Source: Tyto alba (lineage: Eukaryota > Chordata > Aves > Strigiformes > Tytonidae). From it: a stretch of 64,000 nucleotides of DNA. Shown piece by piece: positions 47,201 to 60,366 of the stretch. The notes under the pieces were generated by a model, which was not told the DNA's origin, searched no databases, and worked only from the letters and a program-made list of their open reading frames with translations. The position numbers and the translations under genes were made by a program. The stretch covers positions 4,340,001 to 4,404,000 of the forward strand of contig NW_024881322.1 in the NCBI RefSeq assembly GCF_018691265.1, given 5' to 3'. The first letter of the stretch is position 1, and each line of letters starts with the position of its first letter.

Positions 47201-50200
47201 TGGTCTAAGTACATGGGGAGGACAAGTCTGTAGATGGAGACAGCACCTTGTACTAGATCTTGTACAAAGATGGGATAGATGGAAAAAACAAACAAGCTTT
47301 GAGCCCTCCAGACCTTCTTCTGGCCTGAAATTGCAGCAGCAGGCTTCAAAGCTGGAGACGAGTTTAGAACAATTGCTTGGATTTTAAGCAGATTGATATG
47401 TGGTAGACTGTTTCTGAAGGAAAAAAATTCTTTGGAGTAAGTCCAGCATTAATAGGGGGAACACAGATGGCAGATTACTTATTTCCTGGGGAAATAAGAG
47501 ATATGGGAATATGAAGCATTAAGGAGAGGCAGAAGGAAACAATAGTGTGCCATGAACCTAACATTTCCATTGAATGCCTGATTTTAAAAGTTTTTGGATG
47601 ACTGCTCAGTACCAGGTGACCAAAAGCTAGAGGTCCTAAGTGTCGTTGGTTCGTTGTAGTCACGGGAGCCACGGTTCGTGGCCTCCAAACTTTAGCAGCA
47701 CTGGATAATGGACAGGGGTTCGATGCACTGGCCCTAAACCCTAGTCAGCTACTTGTGCCAACAGCCAGGGTGCTGCTCTCTGACCCCCCCCCCAGTCGTG
47801 GTCTGTCCTGTGAGCTCTCTGAGGGAAGGATTATCTCTGAAGCGGCATGGTGCCAGGAACAGCGGAGCCCTCATTTGGCCAGGGTACAGGGCAGAACTGT
47901 GACAAAAGACGTTAATCATCATAAACCTGAAAGGGGGCTCCATGGAGCTGCACGTGCTCACAGCCCAGCTGACTTTGATTAAGATCCACGAGCACAGAAG
48001 CTGACCCCCCCCCCGGGGGTCGCTTCACATCAGTGCAAACGATTATCACCCACATAAAACCCAACCACTTGTCTACAGTTTCAAAGCTATTTTATTTGCC
48101 AAGAACAAATTAGCTTTGTATTGTGCTGTATATATACAGCTTTTTATATAAACCTGTATACGCAAAGTTTCAAATGTGAGAGGCTACCAGATAGGCATGT
48201 TCACTTTTACTTCTACCAGCTGAGCAAGGTTAACTGTATTTTGGGAATATGCCTATGCATACTTTAATGCTGTCTTTTTCACTTTACGTCTCTTTCTTCA
48301 CCTCAATAATTCAATCCTGCTTTCCCAAGACTAATACAAAAGAACTAACAGACATACAGGATCAGACAGAAAGTGGATGTGTCTTGTCTCTAAATGTCAG
48401 TAGGAGCAGATGTCTATGAAAAGGATGTTGGGACTGGGCTACCACACATGGGTAATTCCTCTGAAATGCCCTCTCAGCTGCTGCCCTCTCAGCTGCTGCC
48501 ATCTCAGGCCTTAGAGACTTCTTGAGCCAGATGTCGTATCGGCTCTAATAGCCCCTGATGGACCTCCCTGCCCCTGCATGTATTTGATGGCTTTTTGAGC
48601 CCATGCATGTGCAGCAGGCAAATCCACAAGGTGCCTGTTTCTTAAAAGTTCGACAGCAGCTCAAAATGCCAGAAGCAGTTTGGTTTAATCGGCTTGGCTC
48701 TCTCAGTAAATTCCAGATTTGCACAGAGAAACCTTGTCCAAAATTTTTTTTTTTAAATTCTCTAAGACATGCCTAATTCATTTATAAACTGAGGTATATT
48801 TATCCAGTATTATAAGTGTTGGGGTTTTTTTAGGGTATATTTATGCTTGCCTGCTGCTCATGATTAGGTTACTAGTTTTAGTATAGTGAGGAAAAATGGC
48901 AACATGAAATGCTCTAATGTTACTGCTTCAAATTCCTGAGTCTGCATGTGCGAGTCCAAAAAGGACTAGAAAAGCCTGTGCAGTAATAATGGTAATAATA
49001 ACAATTATTAAATTTGCAGGCACCCAGCCTTTCATCCTGCTTTGCACCAGGAGGTGTAAGTCCATTATAACAGTAAAAAAGGCACACAGACTCTCTAAGG
49101 TATCATTTAAAATGCTGTTTATTATAGCTAACTCTATAAAGGAGAGAATGGGATAGATAATCTTACATCCCATTAGCTGGTGGGAACCGCAGGTGGTGTT
49201 GCTACACCTTATGCCAGTGGCTCTTTAAAATATAAACCAAACCTACCCCTTCCAGGAAGAAAAAGTAGATTTAAATCAGAACAGGGGCTGTGATGGGAGA
49301 CAATGTTGCATTAGCACAGAGACAACTACTTAAGGTTTGGCAGCTTCTGATTAATACCAAGCTTAGTCCACCGCCCAAGAAAGATATTTTCCAATTGATT
49401 TCGACGGGGTTTGGCTAAGGCCCACACTGCACATGCTGTGGATTATTCCTCTCACCCCAGCCTCTCAAAAGTACTAAACAAATATGAATACAGTTAAAAG
49501 CGGGGAGAAAGTCCCTGTTTTGCCCTCTTTTTGCATGGACAAGTTCAATGGGACTTTCACGGGGTAGATCAGCAACCTGATGTCTTTTAATTTGGTGTCT
49601 TTTCTTACAATTTTGAGAGTAGTAACACAATAGACTTGCAACATCCATTCTCTCATGTTTGACTGGCTTGGTAATCGTAAGGAATAACATTGTTCCATTA
49701 AGAATCAGTAAAAATATACAAAAGCTGGAATTTCTCAGATCATACACCCCTACTGTTAAAATACTAAAAAGACTAAAATCTTCTGTAGAAAAAAAAATCT
49801 AAGTTTTCTGTGTTGCTGCTGCTCACTGAAATTTTCTTTTGACATCAATTTGGTGGTAAGAGAATTGAGCAATATGCTCCACAGGAAAAGATAACAAAGA
49901 ATCAATGTCTAAGCAATTTCAGGATCATCTCTGAATTTGATGTCCAGCTGATTACTTTATATCATAATGGTTCCTTGGTCCTATTTTAAGCATCTTACAG
50001 AAGAACACTTTGTAACCCAGTTAAAATGCTTCCTCATCGGACAGAAATCAATATCCAACAAGGCAGCAGTGACCTCTCTCAAATTTTGTTATGCTCACTA
50101 CAGGAACACTTAAAATATTTATCCCAGTGAGCCTACTGCAAAATTGAACAGGTTTAAAATAATCCAGCACAGTAAAAGGAGCTTCTAACAATTCATCCAG

Positions 50201-50330
50201 AGAAGATTGCATATTCCTGGGAAGAGCCTGGGAGGAGAAGATTGCCTATTCCTCCTTCTCTCACCCAAGCTGACCAGGGTGTGGGTGGCTGCGCCCACTT
50301 GACTTGGTCTTAAGACAAGGCAGCTCTCAT

Positions 50331-50382
50331 ACATATATATGCATACATACATATATATACGCGCACACGCACATATTTTTAT
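50331..50382. repeat. Imperfect alternating purine-pyrimidine tract
   Basis: A mixed CATA/TATA/CGCACA stretch of simple-repeat character, with Z-DNA-prone GCGCACACGCACA in the middle. No other feature is seen nearby. Confidence 0.75.
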
Positions 50383-53259
50383 GTATATGAATATTCCTCA
50401 TATAGATACATAAATACCTGTGTGCATTGGGTCTCCTCACCTGTGTTTCTGGAGTAAGGCTCATACGACAGTGTTGTGCTAGATGCCACGCATGGCTTGA
50501 AGGAACAATCTTAGCTATACTGGCTAGACATATTATTAATAGTTACAATAATACTAACACAAACAGTCCAAGAAATCCAATTATTACTCACTCCTATTAA
50601 TTATCTACTTATAATTGTTATGCACAGACTTTCTGGTACTCAGCACTTTCTCTGTTGTTAGTGCTCAGCCTTTCCATGCCCTCCTGGGTCTAAGGTTGAT
50701 GGTGGCAGTCTTAAAAGGGAAAGTTTAAAGTGAATCACCAGTGTCACAGGATTTTTGTTGGGAGGTATCTGCTGAATGTGTGTGGGCAGGGGCATATGTA
50801 CCTCCTTGGTTTGGTGTTCACTTGGCATTATTTTTACATGCTCTCTGTTTTTCTGTGGTCATCCATTCTCCCCTTACTGCCCCAAAAGTTAGTTATAATA
50901 ACTACTTAGTTTTGTTAAACTTTTGCTTCGTTTTGTTAGACCTTTATTGCAAATGGCCAAACCATACCATTGCAGAATCAGCATTAAGCTGTAGCAGAAG
51001 ATGGTGCAATGGCACCCCGATGCTTTCCTGATTCTTGAGCAATGTTTTGCAGTTAGAGCTGAACAGGTTCATAACCATCCACGAAACTCCTGACAGGCCC
51101 AGAGGCCCAAACTGTAACTTTAGTAGAAAGCCTGTGGCCCGCTGCTAGCAATGGTCACCCTGTAGTTACTGTGATTCAGCGGAAAGTCTCTTTGGATCTC
51201 CCTGCCAGGGAGCCCTCCCAAGGCAAGGTAAGCTCTTGACCTTATGATATAGTGTGTGAGTGTGAATGACATGTACGTTCCCTGCCGTGTGGTATTACTT
51301 AAGGGCTTTCTTCCTCCTTTATGTGTAAACCCTTGGAAAGGACAAGTGGTAAGAGTGAAAAGCATCATTAGCCACAGCTTGGATATGTAGCCACTTACAG
51401 TGTAACATGACTACAGTGAAAGTTTCTGTGAGAGAAAGAAATCAGCTCGCTAGAACACCCGTATGACATGGAGTGCAGTCTTGGATAAAGTTCTTTTACG
51501 CAGCCCCAGAAGTGGCACATACTTACTAGTAAGTCACTCTTCTTGCCTAGCTATACATAAGAGTAGCTGGGCCTCGAAAACCTGAGTGCGGTTGTGCTAC
51601 TACCTTCCAGGGCCTTGTCTCTAATACTGCAAAACACCATCTGTTCAGCCATTCAGAAATTCCTCACTCTCCTTTCCTAATGCACCTGAGTGGGATACCA
51701 GCTGGCTATCAGATAATTTCTCAGTCCTAGCAAAAACCAATATAGGAAAGAAAAATGAAGTCAAGCTGGAAAAGAGGGATCTGGTCTGAGTCAGGCATGA
51801 GGAAGCTCACAACAACTTGAAGAAGAATGGAAGAAATTATCTGCTTGTTGATTTGATGGACTAAAAATTACTAATCTGGAATGGTGTTTGCACAGCAAAG
51901 TGTTCACAAGGGGAACGTTTTTCATCCTTCTCCCTCTCTAAACCAGAATGGATCAGGGCACTCTCCTGCAAACTCTGCAGGAGCAAAAATGGGATTCTTC
52001 TGTCCTGATCAGTCAAGAACACTTTATCTGTGGCAGCAGAAAAAAATGAGTGCTGGAGAAAGTAACGCACAAACTAGGACTTAAGGGGCTTCATGATCAT
52101 TCTTGTTTAGTACCAATTGTTTTAAGTGATCCACTGGATCACTACAATCACTGATGGAATGGGGAATTAAAAGGATGGTTGGGCCACTTGTTTGACTGAT
52201 AAAAGGTATATAGATTCACCTATTTGGTATTCCAGAACAGGCACTGAGAAATTTTGTACTGCTTAAATTAGAACCAGACAGACTCTGGTCTTTTTCTTCA
52301 ATTGCAAGGGTGATTAAATTCTGAGCTAATCAAACTGGATTGTAATTACTTTGCTTGTTTTAACGTGCCCTCTAAAAACTGTTCCATTGTAGTCATCAGA
52401 TTGGTGAGTGCTTACAAAAAAATCTTCCTTTTTTTGCTGTCAGTGGTCAGAGGGAGCTCCTGGGGGGTCCAACATTTGCATCCATCACTCCTCAGACCCA
52501 CCTCTGTTGGGAGCCCTGAGCAGCAGAGAAGCAGCAAGCACCAGACATTCAGGAACAGAGAAACCCCCAGGAAACCTGAAGAGAAGGAAGCTCAGCGATC
52601 AAATAATATTCTCCTGTTCAGCTGGTGAATCTGGAAACAGAAAGACCAAGAATATTGTCTACACGAGGAGGCAAGTAATCGAGTCCTGGTGTAAAGTCAG
52701 CTTGTGGCTTCAACTGCCTGGCCCGTGCAGCTGCAGGGCTCACGTGGGATTATTTGGGTGGCACCACTGGCCTTCACACCCTTGTGCCGGGAGCAGGCGT
52801 CTGAGCAGGGGGAGGACTGTGGCTTGCCCCATCCTCCTCCTTCCCATCCTTGACCCAACTGGGTCTGCTGGGAGGGCAGAGGGGGAGGATGCCGGCCACT
52901 TCCAGCACATCACCCTCTCCCTCCTCTCACAGGGGAGGGAATAACACTGCTTTCACACTCTCCCCTGCTTGAACCCCTGCCTGTGCGTCCTCCGCGAGCC
53001 GTCCCACACAAAACCAGCCTTTCCTCGGGGAACACCACTCTGCCTTCAGTGGGAGTTTGAGTGGAAATGGAGGAACAGTCTGGATTTGGGTTATAGCAGT
53101 GGGAAAATAATTTAATCCTCATGAGTTTGGTTATAACCACATTTTCATATTAGCAAGCTATTTAAAGCATAAGTGAAAACATCACTTTTCTGCTCAGCTC
53201 TGGTATCTTAGTATGTGCTCCAGCCAAGGAATGCCTGATAAAGAGTCAGTATTTTTCCA

Positions 53260-53306
53260 TTAATTAAGATGCTTTAATTAGTTGGGACAGCTAATTTAAA
53301 TTAGCT
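53260..53306. promoter_or_regulatory. Homeodomain-type TAAT cluster with an 18-bp palindrome
   Basis: Within 47 bp there are TTAATTAA, TTAATTA and the perfect palindrome AGCTAATTTAAATTAGCT (53289-53306). Densely packed TAAT/ATTA cores are typical of homeodomain-bound enhancers. Regulatory function is inferred only. Confidence 0.35.
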
Positions 53307-56300
53307 CTAGGAATAGGTATAGCCCTCAAGAGAGCAAAGGACAATGATTGCAGTTAATTCAGTATCATTTGAGAGAAAACTCTGCTTTAGGTAGACCAAG
53401 GCATCACTGGATGCACAGCTGGTCATTTAAATACATCAGGGTTTTTTGTGGTTTTTTTTTTGTTTAGTTTGTTTGGGGTTTTTTAAACAGTGCTTGTTGG
53501 TCTTTCCTGGGGTTACAGTCACAGGTTTTTTTCCCCATGACATGATCTCAGCTGGATTTCTGGACCAAAAAAGCTACTTTTGACACCCCTGTATTACCTT
53601 CATTACCTACAACATGAGAACTAGGAAGAACACCCCAGCTGTGTCTTTCCAGTGATGGCATACTGCATTTCCCCCAGCCCTGAGACAGTTGGGCCATTAG
53701 CAGTTCTTTCCATTACTGCTTTTCTTTCACCACACTGAGGGACCATGCCATGTGAAAAACCAACGTGCTGACAGCACACACCAGCGTTGGCTCACCCAAA
53801 TTGTTAGTACATGGAGCAGGGGTGGAAGATGAGGTCAGAAGCCTCTAAAGCAGCTGGGGATCCAGGGCTGATGCTATAAAAGATGACCTGGTTCCTGATC
53901 CAGAAATGGGCAAAGAGCCTTTCCAAGAAGGCAAGCTGGACTAGGTGCAGAAAACAATCAGATACATTTTCCTTCTTGTTTGCACAAGCATACTTCTAGC
54001 AACAAAGAAGGAAAACAAGGTGCAAATTTTCATGGGCTGTGGTGATTATTCTAGCAATAGCTTTGCATTTTAAACTCCCTGATGTGTTTAGCACTGCAGG
54101 AAGAACTTGTTCTGCAGAACAGGTAGGGCTGTCTGCAGGTGCAGACAAATCTATAGATTACTGTTCTCTACACTGAAACACACCAGTAGGCTGGCCTGTG
54201 CAAGGATTTTGACACTACATACGAAAAAAGGAAGTGTTCACTGAAGAGTAAAACGTGACGGAGCCAGGATAAGTCCTTATCACTGGCACAGACGTGCAGA
54301 TTCAGCTGCCTCCAAACTGAACAAAATACAGCTATTTTAGAAATAGCAGCAACTTCTCATCCTTCTACAAACAACTACAGTTGGACATTGTTTGAAAGGC
54401 CACAGTGTATTTGCTTTTTCCCCGTGCTGACATGAATCCTTCATAACAGATGTGAAGAAGGATCCCAAGCCAGTCACTTGGACTTCTTGAGACTACGCTT
54501 CTTATTTCCCAGGAAAAAACACTTTGAGCTTAGGAAACACAGCACGCCATCCTACCAGAAGCATAGGTTCTGCGGGACACGCGTGTAAAACATAAAACAG
54601 CAAATTAAATTCAGTTCTGCAAACCAGCTGATCCACTTTCCTCTAGGGAACACATCAGACAGGAACATGAAAATAAGCTTGCAAATATCTCCATGGGGTT
54701 AACCACCCTACATTCAAATAAGGGTATTGCATTCCCCACTTTCTACCCTGTCAAATGTTGTAAATCCCTATCAGCCCTATATGAGGTATCTCACTCACCA
54801 CTTAAAGAACCCCAAAGAACTGGCCAGCATCAATGTAAGGCTGACATTTTTCAACACATTTTTCAGTTCAATGTTTTTCCAGGAAATCTGGATTTGTTTG
54901 GGGGGTTTCTTTGTTGCTTTGTTGGGGGGTTTTTTTAGCTCTTGTGTTTTAAACTGGTAATCTGTTGAAAAACCCAATTGCTGCTAAATACACCGGGAAG
55001 GCCTCTTCAAGCAAACAATTAGACAATTACATCGGAAGATATTAAAATAAGGCTTCTGCAACACGATGGGATTGATTTAAGAGGGTTACAGGAAGCTGGA
55101 GCCTGCTGTTCTGTGACAAATTATTTCCCTGAGAAAAAAAAACAGTAAGTGCAACATAATCACATAATGGAATTGGTCTTAAAACGTCACTAGCTCCAGG
55201 GTTTGGAAATCAGCAGCCCCCAGTGACCTTGTACTTAACATCTTTATTCATGATCTAGGAAAAGGTAAACAGCATAAAGGATAAACCAGTAGACAAGAAG
55301 GTCCTTCAACTGAAGCAGAGGCTGGCAACAGTCAGGTTTGTTTAGTCCACGGGGGACTCAAATGGAAAGAGATCTGATTAGAGAACTCAAGTGGGATGTT
55401 ACGGGCTACATCAAAAAACAAGTCTGATGAGTGGGCAGGACAGAATGGAGGGTTGCAGAAAGGGAGAGCAAGGCAAGCAGAAACAGGGGGAAAACTGAGC
55501 TTGTTGATGTGATTTAGGGTCACATGAGAAATACACGTGGTGCTCACCTGGCCCTAAGAGTTCTAGAAGCCCTTTGCTTCTCAAACACCTCTGCGCTCAA
55601 ACACTAGCCCACATCACCAAGATCAGAAAACCAAGAGTGGGAGTGCAAACTGTGCCTGCCCACCCCCTGCACCTTGAAAAATGAGGGCAGTTAGGGCACC
55701 CCATCATGAGCCACCTCCTGGGGCCACTGGTACCTTCAGGCCAGCTCTCGTGGTGGCAAGCAGGCAGGAAAGCCTGCTTCTCTCCATGAAAACCAAAGTG
55801 TACCTGGGGCCCCAGAGAGTCTGGCAGTGGCTGTGGCTCCAGAAGGGATTGTTTTCATTCACAAGTGAAAATGACGACTGGGAAATGCCAGGACCCTGTT
55901 CCCTAAGACACAGAAAACAGGGCCCAGAAGATGAGCAAAACCAGGGAGGCTACGCTGTGGAAAGCTTAGGCTTGAATTCCATGGCCAAAACTGAAGAGGT
56001 AACTATTGAGCTTAAAGCAACTACAAAATCTCCGTTCAGTGCTAAATAACACCACAGGGTGTTCATTCCTCCCGGCGGGGATGCGGGCTGGAGGAAGCAC
56101 CAACTTTTCGCATGCATGGCAGGATGAGAAGGTGGTGAAAGAGGCCACAGCCTTCTCAAGCAGCAGCTTTCTGTCTACATCCCTCTCTCCCGGCAAAAAA
56201 AAAAAAACACTGCTAGCAAACTGAAACTTAGACCGGGGTGAGCGGTACCCACAGGTTTCCAGCGTCTGAGCTTTTCCAGTCTCTCCCTTACTGAAGGGTG

Positions 56301-56750
56301 GGGAGAGGCTGCCGTCACAGCTATAGCCTGTAGGAAAATCCAGAGGTGGATAAAATGAGTGATGCCTGCCTGTTCTGTCTTCTCCTGCAAACGATGCCCC
56401 GGCCTTGCAGCCGCCCCGTATTCCCCGTGGAGCGAGAGTGGCACCTGGTGGTCACATCCCCTTCGCACTGATTTTTTATTATTTTTTCGAATGCTCGGTA
56501 CAGTGGAAATGACAGGGGAGCACCCTGTATAAAGCAGTCCTGGTTAACTAGATCGGTGATAACTTCTGGCTACAATTATTCCTGTAGCTCGCTATTTTTC
56601 GACGCCCCTCATCATGCAAGTAGTACCAATTCACAGTCTGTTGTTGCAGCATGTCTGCTCCACGAGCCTCCCTACCCATTCATTATGCTCCTGTGAGTGG
56701 GGAAGGAAGGAATGAGGACCTGTCCTAGCTTGCTGAAAATGTGTATGTTG

Positions 56751-56794
56751 TTTTTTTTTTTTTTCCTGATTGCTTAAAAAAAAAAAAAAAAAAA
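56751..56794. repeat. T14 / A19 inverted homopolymers
   Basis: Fourteen T, an 11-base spacer (CCTGATTGCTT), then nineteen A, able to form a long A:T hairpin. It may mark two adjoining retroposon tails in opposite orientation. Confidence 0.8.
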
Positions 56795-59292
56795 TTCAGG
56801 GCTTCCTATGCAGGCAGAGATAAAATAAGCCTGTTTCCAATCAGCTACCAAGTGTGCATCCCTAGAGATGCGTAGGGCCACGTGTGCCTTGGAAGGAAAT
56901 ATTGTTATTCTCCTTCTGCCTGTCTCTGAGACATTCTGTGCCTCAGCAGGACACGACTGCTGTAACTCCCTGCACTCTGCAAGCCCTGTGAATAATACAT
57001 GTGCTCTGAGGCAGAACTTCTGCCAGGTGTTCTCCTCACATCACTGACTTGTCTGGCAAGCTGAATTCTTAGTGCAGAAGGGCTCTTTCTAAGAGATGAA
57101 CAGGAAAACAAGCCCACACAAAGCACTGAACCCGAGACAGCCTGTTTTCATTGAATTCAGATCTTGCTGCTGAGTGGGTTTTGTACAGCTGGAGTGTGAG
57201 TGCTTCATTAGAGAATCAGAGACCAAGGGGTTGTCTGTCCCCTTACTTCTGACAAACACAGACTCCTACTGGAAGTTTTTCTGCAGCTGGGCCACCGCTT
57301 CTCTCCTGGGCAGGGTCTTTGCTGGCTAAGAGCAGCCGTACTCAAACTACTGCCTTTCCCTCTTTGAGACTTATCTTTTGCCCAGCTGTCCCCTTTCCTA
57401 AAATTCACAGGAACACACAGTCTCTGAGATCTCTGCAGGCTTGGTAGGAGCTGCCCGACGTGTTCAGCAGACACCAGGATAGGCAGTGAAGGATGCACAC
57501 ACAGCAGCCACACGATGTGATAGCACAAGCTGCGCTTCCTTAACAAAACAAAGTCTGGGGCTGCATGAAAAAGAATCTGGCTCTCCATAGCTGTTCAGCA
57601 AAAAAATTATGAGAGTGGAGATGAAGCAGTTATACAGCAACTGCCACAAAGCAAAAGCCACCAGGGCTGGCTTCCCCGTGTGCCAGGCTCACCTTCCCAA
57701 GTGCCATAACTGCATTCAGAGAGGGATATCCACCTGTTTGGCACTGCACCAGCACAGGCAGCACCTGAAGAAAGGGTGACTTCATGTGAGCACCGCAATC
57801 AATTTTAACGAAGGGTGGGATCTGCAGGTACAGCCTAAGGATGGCTTCTCTGTTTTTTCTACCCAAGACACCCTCAAGGTAACAGAAATGTGATAGTACA
57901 TGATGCATTTTTAACGTATCCTGGAAAGGTTCATCTGGTGAAGAAAGCGAAGAAGTGCCAGCAACCTTCCCACCAGCAAGTTTTTTCTCCTGTCTTGCTC
58001 CAAGGGTTGCATCCCTGACGCAGTGGCAGAGGCTGTGGAAGAAAGAGGTAAATGAGGGGAGAGAGATGGTAGGCAGAGCGCTCCATCACTGGGAACAAGT
58101 GCCAAGAATACAGTCATGGAAAGAGAGCAATGTAGGAGAGCAAGATGGAAAGAAAAAACAGTTTTAAGGGACAAAGGATTTACTCTTTGTTTCTCCTTGA
58201 GATGTGCCCACAGATGGTAGAGGAGTGTTAACATTCTTGCCCCACCTTCTCTGGAGATGCAGAGCTTGCCCTCAGCCTGCTCTCTTCCCCTCCTGGTTTT
58301 GCATCGTGTGGCTGGAGCGAGGAAAACACTGCCAACCCCCTAACTGCAGTCAAATAATGTGCAGCTGAGCTGGACCAGGTCTTGTCGCTGGTTCAAAGAT
58401 CTGCTTACACAGAAGAGCAGAGCAATGGGAAGCCACAGTGTGAGCTCAAACCGCTGCGGTCACACCAATGCAATGCTGAGGATCAACCTGTTTTTCTGAC
58501 ACGCGGGGATTTTTCTGGTTTAGCTTATGTCATGCTGAAATGAGTTTAAAACAAGTGAAAAAAAGTGCCACTTTCATTCCACAACAAAAACATCCACACA
58601 GGCACCAGCCTAGTGGAAGAACTGAATTAAAGTTACCAGTAGTTGCTACAACACTTTGGCCTAGAATCACTCAGCGGGGATTCGTACCGCGTTGTGCCAG
58701 GTCTGTGGAGAAGCAGGAGGAGCCAGGGCCTGTGGTGGCATCTGCGCCACACGCTTCTGCAACAGTTCTAGCACGGCCCATGCAAACAGGGAAATGCTAC
58801 TGCCTTCCTCCATCCCAACACCTCCCAGGCTGTAGCTGCCCACAGGGCTCAAGAAGGGCAACGGTGCTGCTCCTGGGAAAGCACGTGGCTGCGAGACATG
58901 TTCCTGCACGGTGGCTGGAGCTGTGCAATGTCTTCTGCAGGCTGAAGGCTAGCAGCCCAGAAATGGTTACAGACACAGCAGTGAAAAGAAGAAGCACCGA
59001 CCTACCTCATGTGAAATATGCTGCAGGGTTCAAATGTAAAGCCATAGGGTTAATACAGGACTGGAAAACACCCTCCGGAACTGAATTTATTCATTAGTTT
59101 TCCTGTGCTGAAAGAGAACAAAAGGAGGAAGAAAGCAAGAGTGCTCTCAGCCTACAGAAGGTAAAAGGATGGGAAGAAAACAAATGAACATTGAACAGTA
59201 AATAAATATTAAATATCATAAAAAATCAGAAATACATTGTAAAATGGACACTAAATAGCAGAGCTGCCTAAAGACAGCAGGTTACAGCCCTT

Positions 59293-60361
59293 TGTCATGG
59301 TTTAGGCCTGGTTGGCAGCCAACCGCAGTGCAGCAGCTCTCTGTCCCTTCTCCAGCAATGAGAAGGGACAGAGAGCCAGGCTTGGGGTTCAAGATAGGAC
59401 TGGGATGGGGAAAAATTCCCCTTTATGATCACGAGCAAAAGGCAGACTCGTTAGGGGAAGAAAAAAAGAACATACATTTATTACAGACACTAACAACACG
59501 TAACAGAGTAGGACAGTGAGAAGCATTGCCACATCTTGAGAACACCTTCCCCCCACCCCTCCCTTCTTCCCGGGCTCAGCTCTGCTCCCGATATCTCTAC
59601 CTCCTCCCCCAGTGGCGCAGGGGCAGGGAATGGGGGGTGCAGTCAGCGCTGCCACTTCCTTCATCTTCGGTGAGGGGAGTGTCCGAAACTTGTTCCCCCC
59701 TGCTCCATCGTGGTCCCCCTCTCACAGGAGACAGTCCTCCACAAACTTTCTCTGACTTGAATTCCTCCCATGGGCCGCAGCGTTCCCCACACTGCTCCGT
59801 CATGGGTCACTAACTTCCTCCGACTGGATTCCCTCCCACGGCTGCAGCCCTTCCCGAGCTGCTCCGGCGTGGGACTCCCCCGCATGCTGCAATCCTCCCA
59901 GCGCTGAATTACAGCAGCGGGGCTGCCTTTTCCCACGAGACCCCGGCCTTCTTCGGGCACAGAACCTTGATCAGGCGATCAGGAGCCACAGGCCATAAAT
60001 CACTGTCTGCTCCACCGTAGATCTCCATGGGTGGCAGGGGGGGCCGCCCTGTCGTCTCCCCACAGGATACAGGGGGGTCTCTGCTCCGGCACACCTCCCC
60101 CCTCCTTTCTTCCTCCGTTCCTCCTCTGACCTTGGTGTTCACGCAGCTGCAGCGACTCCTCCTCACAAGTCCCCCTGCACGTCACCACATCCCTTCTTAA
60201 ATAAGTTATCACAGAGGCGCAGCCGATGGGCTCAATTTCCCAAACAGAAGTGGAGCTGACGTGGAGCTGGGGGAGCTTCGAGAAGCTTCTCACAGGGGGC
60301 CGCCCCGATAGCCCCCTCCCCTGCCACCAAAAAAACTCCACCATTCACTCAACCCAGGACA
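59293..60361 (-). mobile_element. Solo LTR of an avian endogenous retrovirus with intact target duplication
   Basis: Read on the minus strand it starts TGTCCTGGGTTGAGTG and ends GGCCTAAACCATGACA, with the TG...CA termini of a retroviral LTR. It is flanked by a perfect 5-bp duplication CCCTT (59288-59292 and 60362-60366). It is 1069 bp long. A TATA-like TTATTTAAG lies near 60198 and an AATAAA at 59482-59477 on the same strand, consistent with a U3-R-U5 layout. No internal viral genes remain, so it arose by recombination between two LTRs. Open frames inside it are not genes. The family name cannot be fixed without a repeat library; the 5-bp duplication and sequence style suggest an avian ERVL- or ERVK-like group. 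Confidence 0.85.
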
Positions 60362-60366
60362 CCCTT

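Larger units (their letters stand above)
44226..59287. other. Gene-poor region upstream of ENTPD3
   Basis: Fifteen kilobases without a recognisable exon. Noted inside it are a C-rich hairpin (GACCCCC...GGGGGTC, about 48003-48021), a 16-bp palindrome GCTGTATATATACAGC at 48125-48140, the CATA tract, the TAAT cluster and the T/A hairpin. EIF1B, expected next to ENTPD3 by mammalian synteny, was not found. Confidence 0.55.

Noticed and set aside
47715..47730. GGTTCGATGCA resembling a tRNA B box
   Set aside because: It lacks the CC that completes the B box, and no A box or cloverleaf was found upstream.
55681..56049. 122-codon open frame
   Set aside because: No domain or conserved pattern recognised; length is compatible with chance in 64 kb of six-frame sequence.
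59389..60344. Several open frames of 80-114 codons at 59.4-60.3 kb
   Set aside because: All fall within the solo LTR, which does not carry gag, pol or env.
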